64,000 nt of DNA. Source: JBFGJH01 sp041586155 (GTDB lineage Bacteria > Actinomycetota > Acidimicrobiia > Spongiisociales > JAENVV01). The position numbers and the translations under genes are program-made. Where the stretch lies: assembly GCA_041586155.1 (NCBI GenBank), contig JBFHAT010000006.1:1-64000 (forward strand), written 5' to 3'. This document shows, in pieces, positions 8,245 through 16,307 of the stretch (the stretch's first letter is position 1; the number at the start of each line of letters is the position of its first letter). The notes below the pieces were generated by a model, which was not told where the DNA came from, did no database searches, and worked only from the letters and a program-made list of their open reading frames with translations.

Positions 8245-9287
8245 CCCTCTCGGCCCAGGTCGCGCTTCTGTGCCGCCCGCGACCCCTCGAGCACCAGCTC
8301 GAACATCTGCACGACGAGGTCCGTGTCGAGATGATGCTCGAGGGCGGCCTGCCGGATCACGTCGAGGAGCTCGGCCTCACGTTCGGGGGAGCGCAGGGGC
8401 ATGCCCTTCTCGAGCTTGATCCGCCCGATTTCCACTGCAAGTCGTTGCCGCTCTGCCAGGAGCATGACGATGTCGCGGTCGATCTCGTCGACGTCGCCGC
8501 GCATGAGCGTCACACCCAGCGAGTTCATGAGGTCCGCGAACGCCGCAATGTCGATCAGCTGCTCGGAGTTCGTGTAGGCCGAGTCGGGATCGGCGTGCAC
8601 CTCGACCGCAAGGCCGTGGGCTCCCACGCCCTGGGCAGCCAACGCCAACGGCGCCACCCGGCTGCGTGTCCCGGCCGCATGGGACGGCAACACGATGATG
8701 GGGAGGTGAGTCTTCTCCCTGAGCACAGCCACGGAAGTGAGATCCAGGGTGGGTCCCTCCCCGAAGGTGCGGATCCCCCGCTCGCAGAGGACCAACTGAT
8801 CGTTGCCTTCGGCAAGGACGTATTCCGCCGCCCACAGCCATTCATCGATGGTCGCCGACGGAGCTCGCTTCAGAAGGACGGGTTTGTGGGTTGCGCCCAG
8901 CACGCGCAAGAGTTCGAAGTTCTGCATGTTTCCGGACGCGACTTCGAGCATGTCCACCTTCTCAGCCACGTTCTCGACGTCGTGCGGCTCGTGCACCTGG
9001 GTGACCGTGGGCAGATCCACCGACGCTCCTGCTTCGGCAAGCAGATCGACGCCCGCCCCGCCGAGACCGCCGAAGACGTACGGAGAACCCTGGGGAGCTG
9101 AGGTGCCGCCACGGAGGATGCGGCCCCCCGCGTCTTTCACGACCTTGGCGAGCTCCATGATCTGCTCGCCCGACTCGATCGCGCACGGCCCGGCGATCAC
9201 GGGGAAGCGGTCGCGCCCGAAGACAACGCCGCCCACGTCGACGAGCGTGAGCTGCTGATCTTCTGCCTTCTCTGCCTTTCGATTCAT
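8241..9287 (-). CDS. DAHP synthase-like domain fused to C-terminal chorismate mutase
   Basis: About 348 residues from the ATG at 9287. Residues ~10-255 are a class I DAHP synthase barrel: GPCAIESGEQ (metal Cys), LLKR, ERGIRTFG, PSHAAG (metal His) and EVHADPD (metal Glu/Asp). The last ~85 residues are an AroQ-type chorismate mutase: VDEIDRDIVMLLAERQRLA, then GRIKLEKGMPLRSPEREAEL. Unlike its paralogue at 38.5 kb, the substrate loop KPRTSPYSFQG is replaced by APQGSPYVFGG, removing the Lys and Arg that bind phosphate groups, and DPSH has become LPSH. DAHP synthase activity is therefore uncertain; chorismate mutase activity is likely. tyrA and pheA in this window lack mutase domains, so this gene may supply it. 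A leader peptide and terminator lie upstream. Confidence 0.85.
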   Translation of the reverse strand: MNRKAEKAEDQQLTLVDVGGVVFGRDRFPVIAGPCAIESGEQIMELAKVVKDAGGRILRGGTSAPQGSPYVFGGLGGAGVDLLAEAGASVDLPTVTQVHEPHDVENVAEKVDMLEVASGNMQNFELLRVLGATHKPVLLKRAPSATIDEWLWAAEYVLAEGNDQLVLCERGIRTFGEGPTLDLTSVAVLREKTHLPIIVLPSHAAGTRSRVAPLALAAQGVGAHGLAVEVHADPDSAYTNSEQLIDIAAFADLMNSLGVTLMRGDVDEIDRDIVMLLAERQRLAVEIGRIKLEKGMPLRSPEREAELLDVIRQAALEHHLDTDLVVQMFELVLEGSRAAQKRDLGREG

Positions 9288-9306
9288 CTCGGTCTCGTTT
9301 CTCGCA

Positions 9307-9339
9307 AAACCAAAAAGCCCGGAGCGGGTGCTCCGGGCT
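9307..9339 (-). terminator. intrinsic terminator / attenuator upstream of the DAHPS-CM fusion
   Basis: On the minus strand AGCCCGGAGC (from 9339 to 9330) pairs perfectly with GCTCCGGGCT (9325 to 9316) across a 4-base loop and is followed at once by TTTTT (9316-9312), a textbook Rho-independent terminator. It sits 20-50 bases upstream of the fusion gene start, where it would stop transcription before the gene rather than after one. CTCCGGG inside the leader ORF (9387-9381) can pair with CCCGGAG of the first arm, giving an alternative antiterminator. Confidence 0.85.
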
Positions 9340-9360
9340 CGAGTCATTGGTCGTTTGGTG

Positions 9361-9429
9361 TCAGCGACGCGGTTTCTCTACCCGGAGTCGACCGGTAAAC
9401 AGAAAATAGGGAAACCGGAAATCGTGCAT
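9361..9429 (-). CDS. Phe/Tyr-rich leader peptide (attenuation)
   Basis: A 22-codon ORF starts with ATG at 9429 and ends TGA at 9361. Its first half reads MHDFRFPYFLF: four Phe and one Tyr within eight codons; the second half is basic (TGRLRVEKPRR). It begins 12 bases after the lgt-like gene's stop and lies directly upstream of the terminator hairpin. This order (aromatic-codon leader, antiterminator segment, terminator, aromatic biosynthesis gene) matches ribosome-mediated attenuation as in enterobacterial pheA. Stalling at Phe/Tyr codons when charged tRNA is scarce would favour read-through. The start site of transcription is not known, and no strong ribosome site is visible before the ATG. 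Confidence 0.8.
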   Translation of the reverse strand: MHDFRFPYFLFTGRLRVEKPRR

Positions 9430-9441
9430 TGGGCCGTCAAC

Positions 9442-10395
9442 CTATACATCCTCATCGGGTTGCGCAAGAGAAACTTCGATGCCTCGGGCCTCCTGCGCGG
9501 CAGCAGCGAGCGCTCGATCGTTCGTCTCGCTCACGACCGGCTCGGTTCGCTGGTAGCGCCACATGAGGAAGACACCCAGCAGCGCTGCGCCGAGTCCGGA
9601 CCACTGGCTCCACGTCAGGGGACCCAAGGTGGCATCCGCGGCGCCGGCGGCGGCGGCCCCCTGGCTCTCGGGCACGAGGCGCGTGAAATCGATCACGAAT
9701 CGCTGCAAGCCGTACCACGTCACCCAGAAGCCGAAGAGCTGGCCGTAGTGCCGGTGGCGCCACCGCTTCACCAGCCAGAACAACACCAGCAACAGCACAA
9801 CCGCCCCGGCCATGTCATATGCCGCCGTGTGGTGGTAGACGCCACACAAACCGTCGATGGCAGTCTCCGGTCCGCATTCCAGCGCATCGTGCTGCGGCGC
9901 CACGTCGTACCCGGGCTTGATTCCGTAGCCGAGTGCGAAGTCGGTGGCGGCTCCCAAATGCTCGACGATGAACAGATCACCGACGCGGCCGACGATCGTT
10001 CCGATCGCCAAGCCGAACGATGCCGCGTCGAACAGGGCGAGCACCGGCTGCTTGAGCATGCGCGCCCTGACGATCCCTGCGATCAGGCCGCCTGCCATGC
10101 CACCCAAGATCGAGAAGTTCCCGTTCACGGGATTCAGTGCTCTGAGCAGGTCGGTCCCGCCGGCGATGGCCGCAGGCGCCGTGAGATAGCGGGCGCCGAG
10201 GATGGCGCCGATGAGACCCCAGGTCAGCATCGACTGGAACGCCTCCACGTCGAGGCCGCGTCGCCCGGCACGCTTCAACGCGTATTGCGCCCCCAACAAG
10301 AAGCCCAACGCAGCAAACACTCCGTGCAGCGAGAGACGCACCGGGCCGAGCTCCCAAATGGGGACTGGCGGGTACGAGATCTGCAGCAAACGCAC
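9442..10395 (-). CDS. lgt: prolipoprotein diacylglyceryl transferase family protein (divergent Lgt)
   Basis: A 317-residue protein with about seven membrane segments. The N-terminus (PVPIWELGPVRLSLHGVFAA) and the GNFSILGGMAGGLIAG, GRVGDLFIVEHLG and FVIDFTR segments line up with Lgt, which moves diacylglycerol onto the lipobox Cys of prolipoproteins. The signature is divergent: GRxGN has Asp for Asn (GRVGD), and the HGG motif region reads ILGG, without His. Lipobox proteins are present in the window, so a functional Lgt is expected somewhere, but this copy could be a paralogue. Start is GTG at 10395. The attenuator leader ORF follows its stop by 12 bases. Confidence 0.75.
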   Translation of the reverse strand: MRLLQISYPPVPIWELGPVRLSLHGVFAALGFLLGAQYALKRAGRRGLDVEAFQSMLTWGLIGAILGARYLTAPAAIAGGTDLLRALNPVNGNFSILGGMAGGLIAGIVRARMLKQPVLALFDAASFGLAIGTIVGRVGDLFIVEHLGAATDFALGYGIKPGYDVAPQHDALECGPETAIDGLCGVYHHTAAYDMAGAVVLLLVLFWLVKRWRHRHYGQLFGFWVTWYGLQRFVIDFTRLVPESQGAAAAGAADATLGPLTWSQWSGLGAALLGVFLMWRYQRTEPVVSETNDRALAAAAQEARGIEVSLAQPDEDV

Positions 10396-10484
10396 CGACG
10401 GGAGAGTACTCGCCCGGTCCGATTAGCTCGCCGCTTGCACCGGGACTGCCCTCCGGACCTCGCGCGAGAGCGAGGTCGCGTTGC

Positions 10485-11393
10485 TCAGACGACGACGTCG
10501 ACCCAGATGGCGGCGAAGATGACAGCCAGGTACACGGTCGACGTTCGGAAGAGCCGCATCGCCTTTGACTCGTCACGGGCAACGGCGATCGCATCCAGCA
10601 TGAACCAGATGCCCAACCCAAGTGCGGCAGCCATGTAGATCCAGCCGAGGTCGGCAACGACCGCCAAGAGCAGCGAGCACAACACCATCACTGCCGAATG
10701 CCACATCATGTGGAGATTGGTGGTCTTCGCCGATGCCACGACAGGCAACATGGGGATGTCGGCCCGGGCGTAGTCGGCGCGGTAGCGGATCGCCAGCGCC
10801 CAGAAGTGTGGCGGAGTCCAGTAGAACACGACGGCAAACATGACCCACGCGGTGAGCGAGAGAGACCCCGTCACGGCAGCCCAACCAACCAGCACCGGGG
10901 CAGCTCCGGCCGCTCCACCGATCACGATGTTCTGGCGGGTGGAGCGCTTGAGCACGATGGTGTACACGAAGACGTAGAACAGCAGCGCCCCGGTCGACAA
11001 GGCCGCCGCCACCACGTTGGTGAACGCCCAGAGCCAGAAGAATCCGCCGGCGCCGAGGGCGATCCCGAATCTCAACGCAGCGTCCGGCTCGATGTGCGAC
11101 TGCGGCAGGGGACGCTTGGAGGTCCGCGACATGACCAGGTCGATGTCGTGATCCACGAAGTTGTTGAGCACGTTGGCCCCTCCTGCCGACAACGCCCCGC
11201 CGACGAGAGTGGCAATGACGAGCCAAGTGCCGGGCCACCCTCCCGTTGCGACGACCATCGGTGGGACGGTCGTGATCAGAAGCAGCTCGATGATGCGCGG
11301 CTTCGTCAGCGCCACGTAGGCACGGACGCGGCCGCCCATGGCAGCGGGCGGGGACAGCGGATCGGTGACGGTGACGAGAGACGAGTCGGTCAT
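10485..11393 (-). CDS. ctaB: protoheme IX farnesyltransferase (heme O synthase)
   Basis: 302 residues, nine or so membrane helices. ALTKPRIIELLLITTVP opens the UbiA-type fold; NVLNNFVDHDIDLVMSRTSKRPLP carries the NxxxDxxxD prenyl-diphosphate motif, and YWTPPHFWALA is the heme O synthase signature. It adds a farnesyl group to heme b to make heme O for the cytochrome oxidase encoded at 15-20 kb. The ATG at 11393 is chosen; the open frame continues upstream without family likeness. It diverges from the thioredoxin-like lipoprotein gene across 65 bases. Confidence 0.93.
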   Translation of the reverse strand: MTDSSLVTVTDPLSPPAAMGGRVRAYVALTKPRIIELLLITTVPPMVVATGGWPGTWLVIATLVGGALSAGGANVLNNFVDHDIDLVMSRTSKRPLPQSHIEPDAALRFGIALGAGGFFWLWAFTNVVAAALSTGALLFYVFVYTIVLKRSTRQNIVIGGAAGAAPVLVGWAAVTGSLSLTAWVMFAVVFYWTPPHFWALAIRYRADYARADIPMLPVVASAKTTNLHMMWHSAVMVLCSLLLAVVADLGWIYMAAALGLGIWFMLDAIAVARDESKAMRLFRTSTVYLAVIFAAIWVDVVV

Positions 11394-11458
11394 GGTGCAG
11401 TGTCGTTGCCAGGTTACCGGGCGCGGATAGCGGTCCGATCGGCGGTACGCTGGCCGCG

Positions 11459-12283
11459 ATGAAGGGACGTATCGCGTGGGTGGTCCTCGCCGTCGCGGCA
11501 GCATCGTGCGGCGGTGGCACAGAACCGGCTCCGGTGGCGGTCCTCGCCAACTCGCCAGGCACGGTCACGACGGGCAGTCCCCAGCGGCTCCTCATCGGCC
11601 TCCTGTCGCCCGAAGCGGAATCACTTGCGGCCGCCGACCGACCGGCCGAGATCGACATCTGGGTCGGTGACCCGGACAACATCGTCGGTACGGCCCCGGC
11701 CGACTACCTGGACACCGTGCCCGGCGTGCGCGGCCTCTATCGCATCAATGCGTCGTTCGCCGAAGCCGGCTCGTACGGGTTGACCGTCCGTGCCGCCGAC
11801 CTGCCACCGTCCGCTCCGTCGCCGTTCACCGTCACCGACGACGCCGTCGTGCCCGTTCCCGGCGAGCCGGCCCCTCGATCGGAAACGGCGACTTCCCCCG
11901 ATGCCGCGTTGTCGGCCATCAGCTCGGATCCCGAGCCCGACCCGTCGTTCTACGACCTGACCGTTGCAGAGGCCGTGAGCAACGGCACTCCGGCGGTGAT
12001 CGTGTTCTCGACTCCCGCCTGGTGCCAAACCGCCACGTGTGGTCCGACTCTCGACATCGTCAAGGAGATCGCCGCCGGCCGTCAGGACGTCGACTTCGTC
12101 CACGTCGAGGTCTATGAGAACCTCGACGCCGAGCGTTTCGAGGACCTCGTCACGGTTCCGGCGGTCACCGAGTGGGGCTTGCCTTCAGAGCCCTGGGTGT
12201 TCGTCGTCGACGCAACGGGAGTCATCGAGGCCGCATTCGAGGGCGCAGTCGAGCCGGCCGAGCTGGAGGCGGCGATCCCCTGA
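11459..12283 (+). CDS. thioredoxin-fold lipoprotein with CQTATC motif
   Basis: 274 residues. The signal sequence ends in a lipobox (VVLAVAAASC), so the protein should be lipid-anchored outside the membrane. Residues ~25-125 form a beta-rich region; the last ~110 residues look like a thioredoxin fold (VIVFSTPAWCQTATCGPTLD, then WGLPSEPWVFVVDATGVI). The active-site spacing is CxxxxC instead of CxxC. It is divergent from ctaB and upstream of the oxidase operon, so a role in extracytoplasmic thiol or copper handling during oxidase assembly is possible (inference from context only). Confidence 0.75.
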   Translation: MKGRIAWVVLAVAAASCGGGTEPAPVAVLANSPGTVTTGSPQRLLIGLLSPEAESLAAADRPAEIDIWVGDPDNIVGTAPADYLDTVPGVRGLYRINASFAEAGSYGLTVRAADLPPSAPSPFTVTDDAVVPVPGEPAPRSETATSPDAALSAISSDPEPDPSFYDLTVAEAVSNGTPAVIVFSTPAWCQTATCGPTLDIVKEIAAGRQDVDFVHVEVYENLDAERFEDLVTVPAVTEWGLPSEPWVFVVDATGVIEAAFEGAVEPAELEAAIP

Positions 12284-12342
12284 AGCGGCCGTCGACGGTC
12301 GGCACGCGAGCGGTGAGCACGGCGGAATAGTCTCCCGAAGCG

Positions 12343-13101
12343 ATGGATCTGTCGACATCCACCAGCCCACAAGCCGTTGTGCTCGCTTCGCTCACGCTGG
12401 TTGCGATCGGCGTGGCGTTCTCGATCTGGTGGAGGTTGGGAATCGAACGGACGATCGTATGGGCATCGGTCCGGGCCGCCGTTCAGCTCCTCGCAGCCGG
12501 CTTCGTGCTGTTGCTCGTCGTCGACTCGACGCCTCTGGCGTGGTCGTGGATCGCGGTGATGGTGCTCGTGGCTGCGATCAGCACCGGACGCCGGTCTCGG
12601 CGGGGACGCACCGTGGTGCCCTCGGCGCTGCTGGCGATCGGAGGCTCGACAGCGGTAGCGCTGGCAATCGTGTTCGGACTGGGTCTTCTACCCGCTGAGC
12701 CCATTGCGCTTGTCGTCACCGCTGGGATCACCATCGGCAACACGCTCCCGGCCACCATTCTCGCCACGGACCAATCGAACGACTGGCGCACGGTGCGCCG
12801 CGGCGAACTCGAGGCGTTGCTCGCGCTGGGCTTCGGGCGTGGCGGGGTGGCGAGGTTCACCGGCGCCGACGTGGCCCGAAGAGCCGTCCTCCCGCAGGTC
12901 GAACGGACAAAGGTGGTCGGACTGATCGCCTTGCCAGGAGCGATGACGGGGTTGCTGCTGGCCGGAGTCGACCCCACCACAGCGGTGGTGGCTCAACTGG
13001 CCATCATGTACCTGATTCTCGGCTCGGTCGTCGTGTCGGTGGCAGTGGTGACGATCACCGTCCTACGGGGCCTTCTCACCGACGACCTCCGAATCGCCTG
13101 A
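12343..13101 (+). CDS. FetB-like ABC transporter permease (UPF0014)
   Basis: 252 residues with about seven hydrophobic helices. The family marks are present: RAAVQLLAAGFVLLLVV near residue 45, GITIGNTLPATILA near 125, and GLIALPGAMTGLLLAGVDP near 195. E. coli FetB with FetA is linked to iron export. No ATPase partner gene adjoins; the neighbours are the thioredoxin-like lipoprotein (59 bases upstream) and the SLH-dehydrogenase fusion. Substrate is therefore unproven. Confidence 0.8.
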   Translation: MDLSTSTSPQAVVLASLTLVAIGVAFSIWWRLGIERTIVWASVRAAVQLLAAGFVLLLVVDSTPLAWSWIAVMVLVAAISTGRRSRRGRTVVPSALLAIGGSTAVALAIVFGLGLLPAEPIALVVTAGITIGNTLPATILATDQSNDWRTVRRGELEALLALGFGRGGVARFTGADVARRAVLPQVERTKVVGLIALPGAMTGLLLAGVDPTTAVVAQLAIMYLILGSVVVSVAVVTITVLRGLLTDDLRIA

Positions 13102-13146
13102 CGCCGCCTCTCACACCGGCTCGATCCATTCCGTAGTGTCGTGGTC

Positions 13147-14832
13147 ATGCGTACCCGATTCGCCGTCATCGCCGTCACCCTGTCCCTGCTCGTCCCGGCC
13201 GTCGCTGCGGCCCAATCGCTCCCGCCCGGAGGGACGTTCACGGACGACAACGGCAACATCCACGAAGGCTTCATCGAAGCCATCGCCGCCGAGGGCATCA
13301 CCCGCGGCTGCAACCCCCCTGTCAACGACCTCTATTGCCCGTCAGACAGTGTGACCCGGGGCCAGATGGCCGCCTTTCTGGGCCGGGCGCTGGGGCTGAC
13401 CGAGGGCGGCACGGTCGACCGGTTCGTGGACGACGACGACTCCGTGTTCGAGGCAGACATCAATCGGCTGGCGTTTGCCGGTATCACCACCGGCTGCACT
13501 CCCACCCAGTACTGCCCCAGTGACACCTTGACCCGAGCACAGATGGCTGCATTCCTCGTCCGAGCGTTCGGGTACGACGAGGGGGGCGACATCGACCGTT
13601 TCGTCGACGACGACGGAAGCATCTTCGAAACCGACATCAACAAGCTTGCGTTCGCCGGCGTCACGGTGGGATGCACCGACACCGAGTATTGCCCGCGCAA
13701 CCCGGTGCGACGAGATCAGATGGCGTCGTTCCTCGGCCGGGCACTGGGTCTCGCGCCGATACCTGTTGATCCGGTGCAAGAACCTTCGCTGGCTGTGGTC
13801 GCGAGCGGCTTCGAGGATCCCGTGGACCTCGACTTCGCCGACGATCGTGTTTTCGTGACTGAGCGGGAAGGCACCATCCGTGTGATGAACGGCGGGGCCA
13901 CCAGCACGTTCCTCGACATCTCCGGCCCAGTCGACAGCTCCGGCGGGGAAATGGGGCTCCTGTCGATGGAGTTCCACCCCGACTACCCGGTCGACCCTCG
14001 CGTGTTCGTGTACTACTCGGGAGCGCTCCGGGCCGGCGGAAGCGGCCACCACACCAGCTACGTCGTCTCCTATGAGGTCTCCGGGAACCCCGACGTCCTG
14101 GACGCCGGCTCGGCGACGAGCATCCTGCAGGTGGACCAACCGTACGCCAACCACAATGGAGGCGACATGCACTTCGGCCCCGACGGCATGCTCTACATCG
14201 GCATGGGAGACGGGGGCAGCGGCGGAGACCCCAAGGGCCACGGTCAGAACAACGCAACGCTTCTCGGAGGCATGTTGCGGATCGACGTCGATGGGACGGC
14301 GCCCTACGAGATCCCGCCCGACAACCCGTACGCCAACTCGGCCGGCGCCGACGAGCTGTGGGCGATCGGGTTGCGCAACCCTTGGCGTTTCTCGTTCGAC
14401 GGCGACGACTTGTACATCGCCGACGTGGGCCAGGGAGCTCGCGAGGAGGTGAACGTGGAGAGCGCCGGCGTCGCCGGTCTCAACTACGGATGGAACCGGT
14501 GGGAGGGCGATTCGTGCTTCAGCGGTTCGTGCTCGATGGCGGGATTCACGTTTCCAGTCCACGATTATCCACACAGCGGCGGGCAGTCGGTGACGGGCGG
14601 ATGGGTGTATCGCGGGTCGGCGCTGCCTCAGCTCGATGGCCACTATTTCTACGCCGACTTCATCGGCGGCTGGGTCAAGAGCTTCGTCTACGACGGATCG
14701 ACGGCGACCCAGCACACCGACTGGCCCGAGTTCGGCGCCGCCTCCTTCGTGTCGACATTCGGCCGTGATGCGGCCGGGGAGATCTACATCGTCACATTGA
14801 CGGGCACGGTGTACAAGGTGGTTCCCGGCTAG
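13147..14832 (+). CDS. secreted SLH-repeat protein fused to a glucose/sorbosone dehydrogenase domain
   Basis: 561 residues with an N-terminal signal peptide (FAVIAVTLSLLVPAVAAAQS). Three SLH-like repeats follow (residues ~25-210), each with an FxDD...F...I..LA..GIT.GC stretch, a YCPSD/YCPRN turn and TRxQMAAFL. The remaining ~340 residues are a six-bladed GSDH-type propeller: ASGFEDPVDLDF, NHNGGDMHFGPDGMLYIGMG, LWAIGLRNPWRFSFD. Members oxidise sugars with PQQ or act as binding propellers. SLH repeats usually bind cell-wall polymers, so the enzyme may be held at the surface. Substrate is unknown. ATG at 13147 is preferred over the GTG six bases earlier. Confidence 0.8.
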   Translation: MRTRFAVIAVTLSLLVPAVAAAQSLPPGGTFTDDNGNIHEGFIEAIAAEGITRGCNPPVNDLYCPSDSVTRGQMAAFLGRALGLTEGGTVDRFVDDDDSVFEADINRLAFAGITTGCTPTQYCPSDTLTRAQMAAFLVRAFGYDEGGDIDRFVDDDGSIFETDINKLAFAGVTVGCTDTEYCPRNPVRRDQMASFLGRALGLAPIPVDPVQEPSLAVVASGFEDPVDLDFADDRVFVTEREGTIRVMNGGATSTFLDISGPVDSSGGEMGLLSMEFHPDYPVDPRVFVYYSGALRAGGSGHHTSYVVSYEVSGNPDVLDAGSATSILQVDQPYANHNGGDMHFGPDGMLYIGMGDGGSGGDPKGHGQNNATLLGGMLRIDVDGTAPYEIPPDNPYANSAGADELWAIGLRNPWRFSFDGDDLYIADVGQGAREEVNVESAGVAGLNYGWNRWEGDSCFSGSCSMAGFTFPVHDYPHSGGQSVTGGWVYRGSALPQLDGHYFYADFIGGWVKSFVYDGSTATQHTDWPEFGAASFVSTFGRDAAGEIYIVTLTGTVYKVVPG

Positions 14833-15083
14833 CGGCCGGCCGCCTCCAGGACCATCTCAGCCGGTGGGTTGACCCAGGTCTCGTCGCCCACCGTGACGGT
14901 CGGCACGGTCTCGTTCCCACCGGATGCGGTGCGCACGAACGCGGCCGCGTCGGCATCCTCCCAGATGTTTCGCGTCTCATATGGGAGGCCCGCCCGATCG
15001 AGGTGGTCCTGGAGCGCGACGCAATAAGGGCAGCCGGGCCGCCAGTACACGGTGACGCGTCGGACCGTGCGATGCTCGTCCAC
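14829..15083 (-). CDS. glutaredoxin-like protein (CPYC), mycoredoxin type
   Basis: About 84 residues from GTG at 15083. VTVYWRPGCPYCVALQDHLD has the CPYC dithiol site, TVPTVTVGDETWVNPP carries the cis-Pro TVP loop, and the size fits NrdH/mycoredoxin-like proteins. In actinobacteria these reduce mixed disulfides with mycothiol or the thioredoxin pool (family knowledge). The first residues VDEHRTVRR precede the fold; the frame continues to 15134 and an earlier start is possible. It overlaps the convergent dehydrogenase stop by 4 bases and is divergent from ctaC. Confidence 0.85.
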   Translation of the reverse strand: MDEHRTVRRVTVYWRPGCPYCVALQDHLDRAGLPYETRNIWEDADAAAFVRTASGGNETVPTVTVGDETWVNPPAEMVLEAAGR

Positions 15084-15178
15084 GATGCGGTCATTCCAGC
15101 AGATTGCCTCCGAGATCGATAGCCTGCACGCCAAGTTCGGGGGACCGCGTCGCCCCGAAAGAGGGGCCGCGGCCTGAA

Positions 15179-15207
15179 TTGGAGTGGACCGCGGCCGAAC
15201 GTAACAT
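15179..15207 (+). promoter_or_regulatory. putative promoter of the ctaC-D-E-F operon
   Basis: TTGGAG (15179-15184) and TAACAT (15202-15207) are separated by 17 bases, 45 bases before the ctaC ATG. The spacer and the sequence just before it share a repeated CCGCGGCC element that could be a regulator site. Assignment is by eye only. Confidence 0.45.
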
Positions 15208-15251
15208 ACGCCGGAACGTTGTCACACTGGCAGGAAGGTCGACGTCGCACG

Positions 15252-16307
15252 ATGCATCAGGCTGAACGCTCGCCAGAGCATTCACGTCGGCCGAAGGGGT
15301 CCCGTCGCAAGCTGGTCCGGTCGGCGCTGCTGCTGGCAATCGCGACAACTCTCTCCGCCTGCGCCACCGGCGGTCCGCTCGACTCTCTCGACCCGCGTGG
15401 CCCGATCGCCGAAGACATCGACTGGCTGTTCAAACTCACCCTCTACATCGCCATCGCGATCTTCGTCCTCGTCCAGGGAGCGATCCTGGTCGCCGCAGTG
15501 CTGTACCGCGACCGACCGGGGCGTAAGGAGCCCAAGCAGACGCACGGCAACGCCAAGCTCGAGGTGGTGTGGACCGTGATTCCGGTGCTCATCCTCGCGG
15601 CGATCGCCGTTCCGACCGTGCAGCGCGTGTTCAAGTACACCGATTGCTCGGCTGATGCCCTCAACGTCGAGCTCATTGGCCACCAGTGGTGGTTCGAGTA
15701 CCGCTATGACGACTTCGACATCGACACCGCCAACGTGTTGGCGATCCCCACCAACACCGAGGTATGCCTGCGGATGACATCCGAAGACGTCCTGCACAAC
15801 TATTGGATTCCCAAGCTGAACGGCAAGCGCTACCTGGTGCCGGGCCAGGAGACGATCCTCCAACTCATCGCAGACGAACCCGGCGAGTATTGGGGACATT
15901 GTGGTGAGTTCTGTGGACTGTCCCACGCGCTGATGCGTGCGCGAGTGATGGCCTACGAGCCCGCCGATTTCGAAGCTTGGGTGGCCGAGCAGCAAGCTCC
16001 ACCGGTCGAGCCGGGGTCGGGCTCCCTCGAGGCGGCCGGATTGGAGATCTTCCTGGCGAATCAATGCGCGGCCTGCCACAACATCGACGAGGTGAACCCA
16101 CTCGACGCCGGAATCGGCCCCGACCTCACCCACTTTGCCAGCCGCAACACCTTTGCCGGCGCCATCTTGGAGCTGGACGAGCCGGGAGCATTGGAGTCAT
16201 GGCTGGCGAATCCCCCGGCCATAAAACCGGGCAGCTTCATGCCGAACCTGAACCTGTCCCAGGATGAGATCGATGCGCTGTCGGCCTATCTGAGGAGCCT
16301 CGAGTAA
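15252..16307 (+). CDS. ctaC: cytochrome c oxidase subunit II with fused cytochrome c (caa3 type)
   Basis: 351 residues. A lipoprotein-like signal (LLLAIATTLSAC) precedes two membrane helices (residues ~60-85 and ~105-125). The CuA site is complete: HQWWFEYRY, later GHCGEFCGLSHALM with both Cys, Glu, His and Met. The last ~90 residues form a cytochrome c domain with CAACH heme attachment and a distal MPNLN Met. It accepts electrons and passes them to subunit I. ATG at 15252 follows GGAAGG. The stop overlaps the ctaD start by one base (TAATG). Confidence 0.96.
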   Translation: MHQAERSPEHSRRPKGSRRKLVRSALLLAIATTLSACATGGPLDSLDPRGPIAEDIDWLFKLTLYIAIAIFVLVQGAILVAAVLYRDRPGRKEPKQTHGNAKLEVVWTVIPVLILAAIAVPTVQRVFKYTDCSADALNVELIGHQWWFEYRYDDFDIDTANVLAIPTNTEVCLRMTSEDVLHNYWIPKLNGKRYLVPGQETILQLIADEPGEYWGHCGEFCGLSHALMRARVMAYEPADFEAWVAEQQAPPVEPGSGSLEAAGLEIFLANQCAACHNIDEVNPLDAGIGPDLTHFASRNTFAGAILELDEPGALESWLANPPAIKPGSFMPNLNLSQDEIDALSAYLRSLE

